64,000 nt of DNA from Pseudovirgaria hyperparasitica (lineage: Eukaryota > Ascomycota > Dothideomycetes > Acrospermales > Acrospermaceae), in the NCBI RefSeq assembly GCF_010093815.1, contig NW_022985575.1, positions 1 through 64,000 on the forward strand, read 5' to 3'. The notes under the pieces were generated by a model. It had not been told where the DNA came from and did no database searches. It saw only the letters and a program-made list of their open reading frames with translations. Positions 44,981 through 57,039 of the stretch are shown piece by piece; within the stretch, counting starts at the first letter, position 1; each line of letters starts with the position of its first letter. The position numbers were made by a program, and so were the translations under genes.

Positions 44981-45617
44981 AGAAATCTAAGAAGCAAAAG
45001 ACACAAGCTGCGAGGAGAGTATATTGCTTGGAAATAGCGAACCGCACTGCATTAAGCCAATGACTTAAAAGGAGATTGGAGGTCTATGCTTGGGGAATAT
45101 GACGAACTCGATCAAGCTACAAAACGGAAAGGTTGTATTATGGATGAGCACGCGGGTGAATCTTGCGGATCAAACAGATCTGTCGAGTAATGCTCATCGC
45201 TACGCCCACTAGAAACGCGTGACGTCAATGAATCTTCTTTTCGGGCTGGGCAGCGGGCGAGCAGCGCGTTCTGGCACCAGGTGGGCTAGAGACTGGTCAA
45301 CCTTTCATACAACATCTGACAACAGGTTGCATATCATAGCTTGTAGTCTATAGTCGGGAGAACTACCCGAATGCCTCATCTGGACTTGGGAGTTGTAGAA
45401 TTCCTTCACTGGAACTGGTCCAAAACCCAAACGAGTCAGAAGATCACGTTCCAGGTTCTGCGTCGGCCGTGTTCTGCTGAGTAATACAGAAGGTGCATTG
45501 AAATTACATCACCGCCCGAGGTGTTCACCCTCGACAATAGGATAGACCAAAACTCGTGCCTTCATTTCTGAACTCCGCTTGAGCGCATCAGGTCGATCTA
45601 CATCCGAGCGTACGACT
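44981..45617. promoter_or_regulatory. Divergent promoter of UVE1 and NFU1
   Basis: 637 bp separate the two start codons. No further ORF is seen. A perfect TGACGTCA-like site is not present, but GTGACGTCAATG at about 45220 contains the core TGACGTCA, a CRE-type element that bZIP factors of the ATF class bind. Confidence 0.5.
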
Positions 45618-46597
45618 ATGGCCTCCAGATCTGTTCCGCGACACGCTCTGCAATGTCTTTACAAGCGACCGTTGACTTCTGCAGCGGAGGCTCCGAAGCG
45701 CATATTATCGACTCAGGCTTCAGCACGATGTCTACATGCCTCCGCAAGAACGTCGCCTCTCGGACCCTCGCAATACCGGCCTTCAATTCCACAGAGACCT
45801 ATCGCCAAAAACAGTCTACAGTCCCGACGAACGATATTCATACAGACTGAGACCACTCCGAATGAAGACGTAAGTTTGAATATAGAATGTTGCATCAAAG
45901 CTAACATCTTTAGGCTCTAAAATTCAATCCGAACACGCGGGTACTACCAGAGACAATCAGCTCAGGATTCCTTGAATACCTAAATCCTCGATCCACGCTT
46001 GCGCCTCCTCACCCTTCCCCACTCGCCGCAAAACTTATGGCAGTCGATGGCGTAACATCGGTATTCTTTGGTGTAGACTACATAACTGTTACAAAAGACA
46101 GCGCAACGCCATGGGCACACGTGAAACCAGAAGTGTTCAGTATTATCAATGAATTTGTTCTCTCTGGCCAGCCAATGGTTAAATCAGTCGAAGATAAAGC
46201 CGGAGAACAAGGACAAGAGTCTTCGGAACAAGATAGCCTCGCATACAATGAGAATGATAGCGAGACTGTTAGCATGATCAAGGAACTCTTGGATACTAGG
46301 ATCAGGCCTGCGATCCAAGAAGATGGGGGCGATCTTGAATTCCGGGGCTTTGTTAACGGGCAGGTCTTGCTGAAGCTTGTAGGGGCTTGTCGCACGTGTG
46401 ACTCAAGTACAGTCACGTTGAGAAATGGCATTGAAGGAATGCTGATGCACTACATTGACCAAGTGCAGGGCGTTCAGCAGGTTATGGACCAAGAGGAAGA
46501 AATCGCAATGCGGGAGTTTGCAAAGTTTGAAGAAAAACTGAAGGAGACAAAAGGCGCGGCAGCCATCGCAGCAAGTCCCCTGGATGCCGCCCCTTGA
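45618..46597 (+). CDS. NFU1: NFU1-type iron-sulfur cluster carrier, mitochondrial
   Basis: Exons 45618-45869 and 45914-46597 give 311 aa, with a 44-bp intron (GTAAGT...TTTAG) between NED and ALKFNPN. The first ~75 residues are basic and Ser/Ala-rich, a mitochondrial presequence. The Nfu_N domain follows (LKFNPNTRVLPE...LMAVDGVTSVFFGVDYITVTKD), then the NifU-like C-terminal domain with IRPAIQEDGGDLEFRGF and the cluster-binding CxxC in GACRTCDSS. NFU1 hands [4Fe-4S] clusters to lipoyl synthase and respiratory complexes. A coiled, acidic C-terminal tail follows. The start is the ATG MASRSVPRH, the first in the open frame. Confidence 0.96.
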
Positions 46598-47544
46598 GCT
46601 TACTGAGGCGCTGGAGGTATGTCCGGACAGATGTCTGGTGACACGTCCTTGTATATTTCACTCTGATACATGTTCCGCCTGTAAAATAGCTTCGAAGCGA
46701 TGTGCCTGGAAGAATGATTGTGTGTATACACTTTGAGCCAACTTTGTCTACTGTATAGGATATAAATACCACACTGGCATTCCATTAATTGCTATGGTTG
46801 ACATGAGTCGAGAGCAGCAAACCCGCCTGAACGCCACCACCCCATAGCCATAGACGGGAGTATGTTGGTGCAAGGTACGCACGGCCTGAGATAGTGGTGA
46901 GTGGTCGATTTGCTGCGGCGCGGGCGGTGAGATCAGGCCATCAGGCGCCCAGATACGCCAACCGTGGGCGGCCACCATGCCTTTTTCGCAAAAACGAATC
47001 CAAATTCCCGAGGACCATGAGACATGACCGTCACCGCCGATCGTCTCGAGCTTCTTATAGGTAAGGTTATATCAATAGTTTACCAGTTCAAGGCAAAGCC
47101 AAAAAAAACCCATCTCCGAAGCTCCTATGGCTTTGACATTCTCTAGATAAAGGTCATAATGTCTTTAGCTTGCAAATTGACGCACTTTCAAGGTTGACGC
47201 CGCCGCCTGCAGCTGCCGTCCCATTTTTCTGTTGAGCCGATTGCTGATCAGCCCTTTCTGTCCCTCTGCGTTATCGTGAAGACAAAACCCACCCCTCCAC
47301 TTACTCTCACTCTCCACTCTCCACTCCGCCCCAGATCCTCTCTCTACTCGTCAATATCCTACTCAATCACTCGTCATTCACTCCTACGCCAACAACCCAC
47401 CCTACCTAACGGCCTTGCATATCCTTTTACATTGCTTCCTGCATCCCATCACCATTGTCCAATTCCCAGCAAGTGGCACGTCATTTGCGTCATCGTCTCA
47501 ATTGATCCCATCTAGAGAGCAGGTCTCACTAGTTTTTGAGCATC
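46598..47544. other. Intergenic and GH63 leader
   Basis: Contains the NFU1 3' UTR, then a promoter with long CT-rich stretches (47285-47400) that probably belong to the 5' UTR of the downstream glycosidase gene. No gene recognised; a 79-codon frame at 47276-47515 is pyrimidine-tract translation. Confidence 0.45.
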
Positions 47545-50500
47545 ATGGTCCTTCTCGACGGCCAAGAGGTCATCACTGAGGAAGAAAAGCGGTTGAGAGC
47601 AGACACAGACCGCAAGCAGTACTGGAAGAAATGGGGCCCGTACACCGCCGAGAGGCAATGGGCTACCGGTATGTGAAGTCGCACCCTCCGCCTCTGTTCA
47701 ATTGCTAATAAAGCTCAAGTTCGGGAGGATTACTCGTGCGTTAATTGATTCTTCCGAGGAAAGAGAGAGACTCTGCTAATCTGCAGCATCCAGTCACGAT
47801 GGAGATGCCTGGAGTCGTACGTTGAGAACCGTCAATGGGCACCTTCGTTGAAGCTAACTAGCCCTATAGACTTTACTCATGACATGGCGCGCTCGAGGGC
47901 GTTCAGGTGGGGTGAGGACGGTATCGCCGGTATCTCCGATACGCATGGATTTCAGCACATTGCATTTGCGTTCTGGAATGAAAAAGAGTAGGTCGCCGCA
48001 TGTTTGGCTGTCGCAGCATCTGTCTGACTTGAACTAGTGACTTCTTGAAAGAACGCCTCTTCGGCTTGTCCAATCCCCAGGGTAATCATGGAGAATCAAT
48101 CAAAGAAGCTCACTTCCACCTTGACAATGTCCCTACCGTGAGTCGCACTCTCCTGGGATAGTCAATTGGCGCTGACCAAAATAACAGCACTCATACATGA
48201 AATTCCTGTACAAATATCCCCAGCGCAAGTTTCCCTACGAAGACATTATCAAAACCAATGCCGCAAGGACGCGCGAAGAAGATGAATACAACCTCATAGA
48301 CACCGGCGTATTCGACGATGATCGATACTGGGACATTTTCATCGAAACAGCAAAGGAGGCGGATAATCCTGAGGAGATTCTGTGTCGTGTCACGGCCTAC
48401 AACAGGGGTCCTGAGCCGGCGCCTCTCCACATCGTCCCGCACGTTTGGTTCCGAAACACGTGGGCATGGGGACACGAGAAACCAGACCAGAAACCGTGGA
48501 TTCGCCAAGTAGGCCCCATTACGGCTCAGTCAAAACACCACAAGCTCGGTGAGCGGTTCTGGCAGCTTTCGCCCTCCCCGGGTATCGGGGCCAGTGGTGT
48601 GGATGTGGAGCCAAAGCTCCTATTCACGGACAACGATACCAATTTCAAGGGTCTTTATGGTGGAACAAACAAGACACCTTACGTCAAAGATGCATTCCAT
48701 CGTTATATCGTGGACGAGGAGACCAACGCTGTGAACCCGAAGTGTACTGGAACCAAGGCCGCAGCATGGTATGCTTTTGATGAAGGGGACGGCGTACCGC
48801 CCGGAGAATGTGCTGTCGTACGTTTTAGGTTATCAAAGGATTACGAAGGTTACTTGGACGAAGAGCTATTCGATGACATCATGGAACAGCGAAGAGAGGA
48901 GGCCGACGAGTTCTACACGCGTCTCAGCCCTATGCCGATGAGCGACGACATTCGGAATGTCCAGCGTCAAGCCTTGTCAGGTATGCTCTGGTGTAAGCAG
49001 CACTATCACTTCATCTGGGATCAATGGGCGAATGGTGATCCTAACATGCCACCGCCGCCTCCTGAACGGAAATCCGTTCGGAACGCACAATGGAAACACA
49101 TGCATCTAGACGATATTCTGTCCATGCCAGACTCATGGGAGTATCCCTTCTTTGCCGCGTGGGACAGTGCTTTTCATTGCATACCACTGGCCATGATCGA
49201 TCCTGACTTCGCCAAGAAGCAGCTAGACATATTCACAAGAGAATGGTACATGCATCCCAACGGACAATTACCAGCCTACGAATGGAACTTTGGAGACGTC
49301 AATCCTCCGGTGCACGCATGGGCTACGTTCAGAACCTTCAAGATTGAGCGCAAGATGTATGGCCGCGAGGACTTAGATTTCCTCGAGCGCGTATTCCACA
49401 AGCTACTGCTAAATTTTACATGGTGGGTCAATCGCAAGGACCTCCACGGTCATAACGTTTTCGAGGGCGGCTTTCTAGGTATGGACAATATCGGTCTTTT
49501 CAATCGATCTGATCCTCTACCTACGGGTGGTACACTGGAACAGGCCGATGGTACTGCTTGGATGGCTTTCTTCTGCCTGAGCATGCTCAACATCAGCTTC
49601 GAGCTAGCCAAGCACCGCCGAATCTATGAAGACACAGCCTCAAAATTCTTTGAACACTATATGCTCATTGCCGAGGCTATGAAGTTCAGAGTCGGAGGGG
49701 AGTCCAAGAGTCTTTGGAACGAAGAAGATGGGTTCTACTACGATGTCATCTCGTGGGGAGGGCCCTGGTCTCATCAAATGCCAGTGAAATCGATGGTAGG
49801 CCTCCTGCCGCTCATCGCTACGATAACTCTCGAGCCAGAGGTCATCAACAAGCTGCCTTCATTTAAGAAGCGCATGAACTGGTTTATCGAGAATAAGAAC
49901 GACCTTGCTGAGCGTAATATTGCCAGTATGACGAAACGTGGCAAAGGCGACAGAATGCTTCTCTCACTCGTGAACGAGGACAGGCTTCGCAAGATTCTGA
50001 ATTACATGCTGGACGAAAACCACTTCTTGTCCGAGCACGGCATCCGATCGCTCTCAAAGTACCACAAGGATCACCCTTACTCGATGGAGGTCAACGGACA
50101 GAAGTATCAGGTCAGCTATGTACCTGGAGATTCCGACAGCGGTCTCTTTGGAGGTAACAGTAACTGGCGAGGTCCGATCTGGTGTGCGACCAATTTCCTC
50201 TTGATTGAATCACTCCAGCGATTCTACATGTTCTATGGCGACAATTTCAAGGTCGAATGCCCCACAGGATCTGGAGACGAGATGCATCTCGGACATGTTG
50301 CGGAAGAGCTTCAACACCGTCTGCAACATCTCTTTGCTCGAAATGATGAAGGGACACGGGCAGTCAACAATGGAAATCAAATGCTTGACTTTGATCCTAA
50401 CTGGAAAGACTACATATGGTTCTATGAGTTCTTTGATGGAGACTCTGGACGTGGACTGGGCGCATCTCATCAGACTGGATGGACGGGTTTAGTTGCGAAG

Positions 50501-50971
50501 ATGATCCACGATACTGGGTAAGATGATGCGGAGTAGAGTGATCTGGGACCTAGTACTGACAAGAAGACTAGTGTGACTTGCCGACTGCCACAGACACCAA
50601 GAACCCCAAGCGCTGCCGCATCGCACTACTTTGATGACGTTTTCAGTCGCAAACGCCCTGGTAAACCTACGCTTCGCCGCTCGTCGACGACTAGATCGAT
50701 TGGAGTACGAAGTGATTGGGACGAGAATGACGATGACGAGATGGGCTCACCTATCAGCACTCGATCATTCAACCGCAAGAACTCGATTGGAGTTCTCGAT
50801 GACGAAGCGCTGAGGAGGAAGGCAGAAGTTGATGAGCACATTGCCAATTATGTGTCGGATCAATTGGAGCGACTGAAGCATGGTTCGACGGCAGACAATG
50901 ACGAGGACGAGTTTGAAGCAAAGTACGATGGTGTAGACGAAGGTCAGAGGAATGGGGTGAATGGCAAGTAG
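47545..50971 (+). CDS. GH63-like six-hairpin glycosidase
   Basis: Seven exons (47545-47668, 47720-47735, 47794-47816, 47870-47987, 48038-48137, 48188-50517, 50572-50971) give 1036 aa. Two micro-exons of 16 and 23 nt rebuild the conserved N terminus [37 protein letters not shown]; intron 1 uses an AAG acceptor. The catalytic (alpha/alpha)6 barrel includes [21 protein letters not shown] with the presumed acid Asp, [19 protein letters not shown], and [14 protein letters not shown]. These are typical of the GH63/MGH1-like branch shared by alpha-glucosidases and mannosylglycerate hydrolases. There is no signal peptide, so a cytosolic role in oligosaccharide or compatible-solute breakdown is likely; the substrate is not certain. 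The last ~130 residues ([17 protein letters not shown], acidic end) are Ser/Arg-rich and outside the enzyme domain. Confidence 0.92.
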
Positions 50972-51576
50972 AGTGTGGAGTGAGCGACTGCGCTCATATG
51001 CCGACACACGCCCCTCAGCAAAGTTATGCGAAACCTCCCTATAGAAGCGACATGGATAGATACTGTTCATAGAAGTAGATGCTAGAGACCTGAGAAGCTG
51101 AAGACTATAAGAATAACACTACGTCATACTCCCACATCGAAATAAAGTTTAAAGACCAAGACCAAGGAGCACGTTAGCTGTATCGGAAGTCATGTAAATT
51201 TTGAGATTTTCGGGAATTATGTAGTTGCTGCCCAGACAGTGACGTTGCGGGCGCTTAGTCATTGTTTACCTGGACCGTGACTAGCGCAAACAAACGGAGC
51301 GATCTGGTAACCCCATGCCGGGCGTATGATATGATTGAAGCGACGTCCAACCTGCGCCAGGTGGATATTGAAGTTGCACGCAAATCGCCATTGCATACCT
51401 ATCAGTTGAGCTGTTTTTGAGACATAGCTCGTCCTTTACGTGGTACGCATTCCAGGCGTGCATTCTTGCGAGCTTGCCCAATGTTACGTTGCCCAGCTAA
51501 TGAGAGCGGAATGCAGAGTAGCCAGACATTTCCGAAGAAGGCTATAAAACGACGCGACTCGAAGACTTGCTTCAAG
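50972..51576. other. Intergenic, MOB1 promoter
   Basis: GH63 3' UTR followed by the MOB1 promoter, with GCTATAAAAC at 51541-51550, 27 bp before the first MOB1 ATG. No further gene seen. Confidence 0.45.
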
Positions 51577-52730
51577 ATGGCGGCTTTCATAACTACCATG
51601 TTTGTCCTCCCACCTTCCTCGAACCTTTCTCTTCCCGGTCAACTTGAGCCTCTTTCGTCCATCCCACCATCGATGCTAGCGGGTGTTGCAGCTTGGCCAC
51701 ATGAGAATAGTGGTCGGGAGGCCTCGCATGGATATAAGCGTACAATAGGCGAGCCTGAAAGCTTCTGTCGGAGCTCTTTTCCGCAGTCATGTTCTAGTGA
51801 CTGGGAAGGCGGATCGACCCTCGACGGCGTGATGGAGCTTCATGATCGGTTGAAAAGCATGATGATAGATACGGAGCATGCTCTTGAGCTTTTTGAAACT
51901 GAATTGGTAGAACAACTGAGCTTACGATGTGGTCAACGCAGAAATTCCCGAACGCGAGCGCCGTTCAAGCCGAACAAGAGCGGACGAGGCACGAGCTCAT
52001 GGCAGCTAAAACAATTCGCTGAAGCGACGTTGGGCAGTGGCAGTCTCAGAAAAGCGGTAAAACTGCCAGAAGGAGAAGACTTCAATGAATGGTTAGCTGT
52101 CAATGGTACTATATCTGACCATTTTGGAGTCGGGAGTCATGCTAAGCAAAGATGCAGTCGTGGATTTCTACAATCAGATCAATCTCTTGTACGGATCTAT
52201 TACCGAGTTTTGCTCGCCGCAAAGCTGCCCTGAGATGAAGGCGACGGACGAGTAGGCATTGCTGTCATGCCATGATTAATTGAGTGCTAAGGGGTGTGTA
52301 GATTCGAGTATCTCTGGCAAGACAACGAGAACTTCAAGCGACCGACAAAGATGACGGCACCAGAGTATGTGGAGCACCTCATGGCATGGATCCAGAGTAA
52401 TATCGACAACGAACAAATGTTTCCAAGCAGAATCGGTGAGTGTTTGTCCAACTGGGCGCGCGATGCATAGGCTGATGTAGAGCAGGTGTCGCTTTTCCGA
52501 AGGCATTCCCTTCATTGCTCCGGCAAATATTCAAGAGGCTGTATCGGGTTTATGCGCACATCTATTGCCATCACTATCCAGTGGTGGTCCAACTTGGGCT
52601 GGAGCCTCATCTGAACACGTCCTTCAAGCACTACGTCCTCTTCATCGACGAGCACAATCTGTCGAGTGGAAGTAAAGACTACTGGGGCCCGCTCGGAGAC
52701 CTTGTAGAGAGCATGCTGAAGAGCGACTAA
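51577..52730 (+). CDS. MOB1: MOB kinase activator (Mob1)
   Basis: Exons 51577-51599, 51942-52105, 52152-52251, 52302-52435 and 52486-52730 give 221 aa. The Mob/phocein fold is nearly complete: [85 protein letters not shown] and [21 protein letters not shown]. Cys and His of the structural Zn site are present. Mob1 binds and activates NDR/LATS kinases (Dbf2, Cbk1-type) in mitotic exit, septation and polarity. Intron 1 is 342 bp, stop-free and a multiple of three, with a weak GTTTGT donor: keeping it gives a 335-aa protein with a 114-residue Ser/Pro-rich insert. Intron 2 uses an AAG acceptor. The spliced start [16 protein letters not shown] aligns with fungal homologues, so I prefer it. Confidence 0.93.
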
Positions 52731-54079
52731 AGAATCGGTGTGGCTGAGATGGCATGTACGACAGCTTGACAAGAGCATGGATGGTTAGGCGTTTCTCCAG
52801 GAGCATTAGTGGATGGGCAGGGGGTGGGGCAAACACACGACTGATGAGCTACGGCTGGCAGCAGCAGCAGGGGTCACGACGGCGTGGTAAATTAATGTAC
52901 ATTATTCGTGGGTATTATTACTGCAAATCATTATAAGCGACTTTGTTTCAGGGGCATGAGAGATTGGGGGACACATTCATGTGTATCTATGCTCGAGTCA
53001 GGCACGAAGAAACCAAGCAGAGAGAGAGAAAGTAGAGGTAATCGGTGATGATCCTTCGTTATCATATCATGTCTGGGAAGGGCGGCTCGTAGTTGCAGCG
53101 GCGAGTTGTATCAGCATGCGGCGTTGGCGTTGCGTGTCTCTTGGGTAGTATAGGTAGATATGGGGGTTTGGGATGTTGATGTTATTATTGATGATGATGA
53201 TGGAGTTTGATTGATTGCGGCACGGGTGAGGTCAGGTATTACTAGGTAATTATAGGTAGGGTGACAGTCCTGTTAGGGTAATTGGTGCAAGTGCAAGCTT
53301 GAAGGGTAAGGAACAGCAGGGGCAGCGTATAATCAGTCATGAGATGCGCAGATGGGACGTGGAGGTACTGACACTAAGTATGTCTGACAGTTTGACAGGC
53401 GGGTCAGCCGGGGAAATAGGTGGGTCAAGTGTGAGGAAAGGGTGGGGAGGGGCCGTCGCTAGAGTCGCCCCCAAGATCCGCCCAAGACCCCCCTAAGAGC
53501 CCCCCCAAGATACTCCCAAGACGCCCCCAAGATGCCCCAAAAATTGCTGCATCCTTCCCCCAAAAAGACACAAACGGCGCCCCATTGCCCCCCCTAAGCA
53601 GACCCCCCCCCTCCTTTCTAGCACTCGCTGCCGTCAAACTAATTACCGGCACTAGTAGGTAACCTCAGCACTAAAACGGATAAGTCAGCAACATTTTTAC
53701 TCTATCCCCCTTCTAGCAGGAGGTACAACAGTAAAGAACAGCCACACACAATTCACTCACTACGGCTGTCTGACCTCTCTTGTTGACTCTCTCTGCCCTC
53801 TCCGCCTCTCTTGTCTTTCTGTCTCTGCCTCTCTGCATTCAACACAATCAATCACTCGCTATTAGCCTTATCTACCCCCGGCCTGGACCCTGCCTGCACA
53901 CCCAATCCTAGTCATGCTTCCGAACCGCGTCTGCGTCTCCCTCGCCGTCTTGGACTACTCCCCCGCCCAATATCTATTTCATCCCTCCCGTCCACGCGAC
54001 TGGTCTTCTCAATTTCCATTTCTCCTCTCCTTTAACATCTCTCCTTGAAAGTCGCCATTTCGGTCGCGTCGCCGTCGCC
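52731..54079. other. Intergenic with C-rich repeats, permease promoter
   Basis: MOB1 3' flank, then a composition change. From 53.4 to 53.6 kb the plus strand is extremely C-rich, and 53.75-54.05 kb is a CT-rich tract, typical of the long pyrimidine leader of highly expressed fungal genes. Frames here reflect composition only. Confidence 0.5.
53467..53541. repeat. Degenerate CCCCCAAGA tandem array, G-quadruplex-prone on minus strand
   Basis: About six or seven imperfect 10-12 bp units of the form gCCCCCAAGAt follow one another. On the minus strand this gives at least six G runs of 3-7 separated by 4-8 nt, a G-quadruplex-type pattern, about 550 bp upstream of the permease ATG. Confidence 0.65.
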
Positions 54080-56047
54080 ATGTCCGAATACATTGGCCAT
54101 AACAAGGACCACCATGTCGACGAGACCAAGCTCTCACACGACCACTCGCCCCACCCCCATAGCTCCGATCTCGAGAATGGCGACGTCAAGTCTGCTCCGC
54201 TGGCCCGCAGCCTCAAGGGACGACACATGCAAATGATTGCCATTGGTATGCCATACGCCTCGACAAAGTTCCGCTGAGCACAAAACATCCTAACTTTTTG
54301 GTCTCCATAGGCGGTGCTATTGGCGCTGGTCTCTTCGTTGGTTCGGGAAGTGCTCTACATTCCGGTGGGCCAGCAAGCTTGGTATGCTCCACACCCATTG
54401 CTTGTCCTGTCTTGTCATGTCTTGTCTCAGGCTAATCATGATTCCGCCTTCTTCTAGCTCCTTGGCTACATCATCACTGGAATAATGCTTCTGTTGACAG
54501 TCCAGGCCCTTGGGGAGATGGCCGTCCTCTATCCTGTCAACGGCGCTTTCTTCAACTACATTGTCCGTTTCGTGGATCCGTCGTGGGGCTTTGCCGTCGG
54601 CTGGGATTACGCCCTCAACTGGGTAATACGACATGACCCCTGTCTCACCCGTTACTGTGCCCATTTGCTAATTACACATCCTACAGCTTATCATCCTACC
54701 GTTTGAAATCACCGCTGCCGGTCTCACAATAAAGTACTGGGGTGAATACAACATCGGCATCTGGATCGCCGTCTTTTTGGCGATCCTTACGGCCGTCCAG
54801 TTTTTTGGTGTGCGCGGATACGGCGAGGGTATGTAAAGATTCCTACTCGCAATTCATCCACCCCAGCCCCTGCTTACACGCCTGCAGTCGAATTTGTCCT
54901 GGCCATTATCAAGATTGCTGCTTGCGCTGGCTTCATCATCCTTGGCATTATCATAAATTGCGGTGGCGTCCCGGGTGACAACCGCGGTTACATTGGTGCA
55001 CGGTACTGGCATGACGGTCGTGCCTTCCAAAACAGTTTCAAGGGCTTCTGCTCCGTCTTCGTCACTGCCGCTTTTGCCTTTTCCGGAACCGAATTGACCG
55101 GTCTCGCCGCTGCCGAAGCTGCGAACCCGCGCAAGTCTCTCCCAAAGGCTTGTCGCCAGGTGTTTTGGCGCATTGCCTTCTTCTACGTACTCAACATCTT
55201 CATCCTCGGCCTGATTGTCGACTCGAACTCGGACTACCTCCTCAACTCGTCTGGTGCTGGCAACACACAGTTCTCCCCCTTCATTGTCGCCATCAAGGAC
55301 GCTGGCATCAAGGTCCTGCCATCCATCTTCAACGCCGTCATCACCATTGCCGTCATCAGTGTGGCCAACTCTGCCACGTATGGCTCCACCCGCACCATCC
55401 AGGCCCTCGCCGTCAAGGGCATGGCGCCCAAGCAGCTTGCCTATGTCGACAAGAAGGGACGCCCGGTTCCCGTCATTATCCTTCAGCTCATCTTCGGTCT
55501 CCTCGCTTTCGTGAACGAAGCTCCCGAAGTCGGCAACCAATTCTTCAACTGGCTCCTCGCCCTAGCCGGCTTGTCCAACTTCTTCATATGGGGCTCCATC
55601 TGCCTCGCACACATCCGCTTCCGCATGGCTTGGACCTACCAAGGCCGCACCCTGTCAGAGATTCCCTACAAGGCCTATTTTGGCATTCCCGGCTCCGCCG
55701 TCGGCCTCTTCCTCAACTTCATGTGCCTCGTCTTTCAATTCTACGTCGCCCTGTTCCCGATCGGCGGCGATCCTCCGGACGCCGAGGCCTTCTTTGGTGC
55801 CTATCTTGCCGCTCCCATCACCCTCGCCCTCTTCGTCGGCTGGAAGGCCTACACCGTCTTCACGAATAATCTGTACCATCGCCAGCAGACCTGGCGGCCG
55901 TACGTCTTGCTTTCAGAAATGAATCTTCACGAGGGCATGCGTGATATTGCGCTCGACACCGACGACCATGTTGTCGAAAAGGGCCATCGCACTATCGGTC
56001 AGAAGATTCTCGGCGCGCCAAAGTCTCTTCTCCGCGCCTTTTTCTGA
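54080..56047 (+). CDS. Amino-acid permease (APC superfamily, YAT family)
   Basis: Exons 54080-54245, 54311-54381, 54458-54622, 54687-54828 and 54888-56047 encode 567 aa. After a His/Ser-rich cytosolic head the transporter core begins: GRHMQMIAIGGAIGAGLFVGSG (TM1 with the GAIGAGLF substrate motif), LLGYIITGIMLLLTVQALGEMAVLYPV, then FSGTELTGLAAAEAANPRKSLPKA, the YAT signature loop. About 12 transmembrane helices follow, ending in a hydrophilic tail. It imports amino acids by proton symport at the plasma membrane; the exact specificity (general or acidic/neutral) cannot be read from this. Codon choice is strongly C-ending, unlike the PKS region, suggesting high expression. Long CT-rich leader upstream. 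Confidence 0.95.
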
Positions 56048-56466
56048 GAGCGCAGCGAATGAAACGGACACATGGCCCTCCCTTTTCAAGGCATCCTTTT
56101 CGGACAATTTTTTTTTGGTATTTGGCAATAGTTCTATTAAGTTGCTTGAAGACGCGTTGTATACCACGTGGGTTTTGCTTAGTGGCGTTCAAATGTATGT
56201 TAAGAGATTCCTCCCTGCCCTCCCCCGTCGCCCGGCGCCGGTCTCGGAAACTAGATATATGCATGAACCAGACACTACACAACTGCTGCAATACAACTTT
56301 GTCGTCTCAGGGAGAATCTGTTTGTTATTCGTGCTAATAGACTGATTATACGATACTGCACTACAGTAGTCTACACATAGACAACAACGACAAAGTCTAC
56401 AACAATGGAGCGAGATTGAGGGGGCCAATTGAATCTATTTCTAGGGGCTCTCCAATTCCCGACAAT

Positions 56467-56559
56467 TTTTATTTTTATTTTTATTTTTATTTTTATTTTT
56501 ATTTTTATTTTTATTTTTATTTTTATTTTTATTTTTATTTTTATTTTTATTTTTATTTT
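56467..56559 (+). repeat. (ATTTTT)n array, left of gap
   Basis: About 15 copies of ATTTTT run directly into the N stretch. Low-complexity expansion likely caused the assembly break. Confidence 0.95.
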
Positions 56560-57039
56560 NNNNNNNNNNNNNNNNNNNNNNNNNNNNNNNNNNNNNNNNN
56601 NNNNNNNNNNNNNNNNNNNNNNNNNNNNNNNNNNNNNNNNNNNNNNNNNNNNNNNNNNNNNNNNNNNNNNNNNNNNNNNNNNNNNNNNNNNNNNNNNNNN
56701 NNNNNNNNNNNNNNNNNNNNNNNNNNNNNNNNNNNNNNNNNNNNNNNNNNNNNNNNNNNNNNNNNNNNNNNNNNNNNNNNNNNNNNNNNNNNNNNNNNNN
56801 NNNNNNNNNNNNNNNNNNNNNNNNNNNNNNNNNNNNNNNNNNNNNNNNNNNNNNNNNNNNNNNNNNNNNNNNNNNNNNNNNNNNNNNNNNNNNNNNNNNN
56901 NNNNNNNNNNNNNNNNNNNNNNNNNNNNNNNNNNNNNNNNNNNNNNNNNNNNNNNNNNNNNNNNNNNNNNNNNNNNNNNNNNNNNNNNNNNNNNNNNNNN
57001 NNNNNNNNNNNNNNNNNNNNNNNNNNNNNNNNNNNNNNN
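56560..57039. other. Assembly gap of 480 N
   Basis: Unresolved bases between two related T-rich arrays; true length and content are unknown. No gene can be called across it. Confidence 0.99.

Noticed and set aside
55150-55869. 239-codon Arg/His-rich frame inside the permease
   Set aside because: Second-frame shadow of GC-rich, codon-biased permease exon 5.
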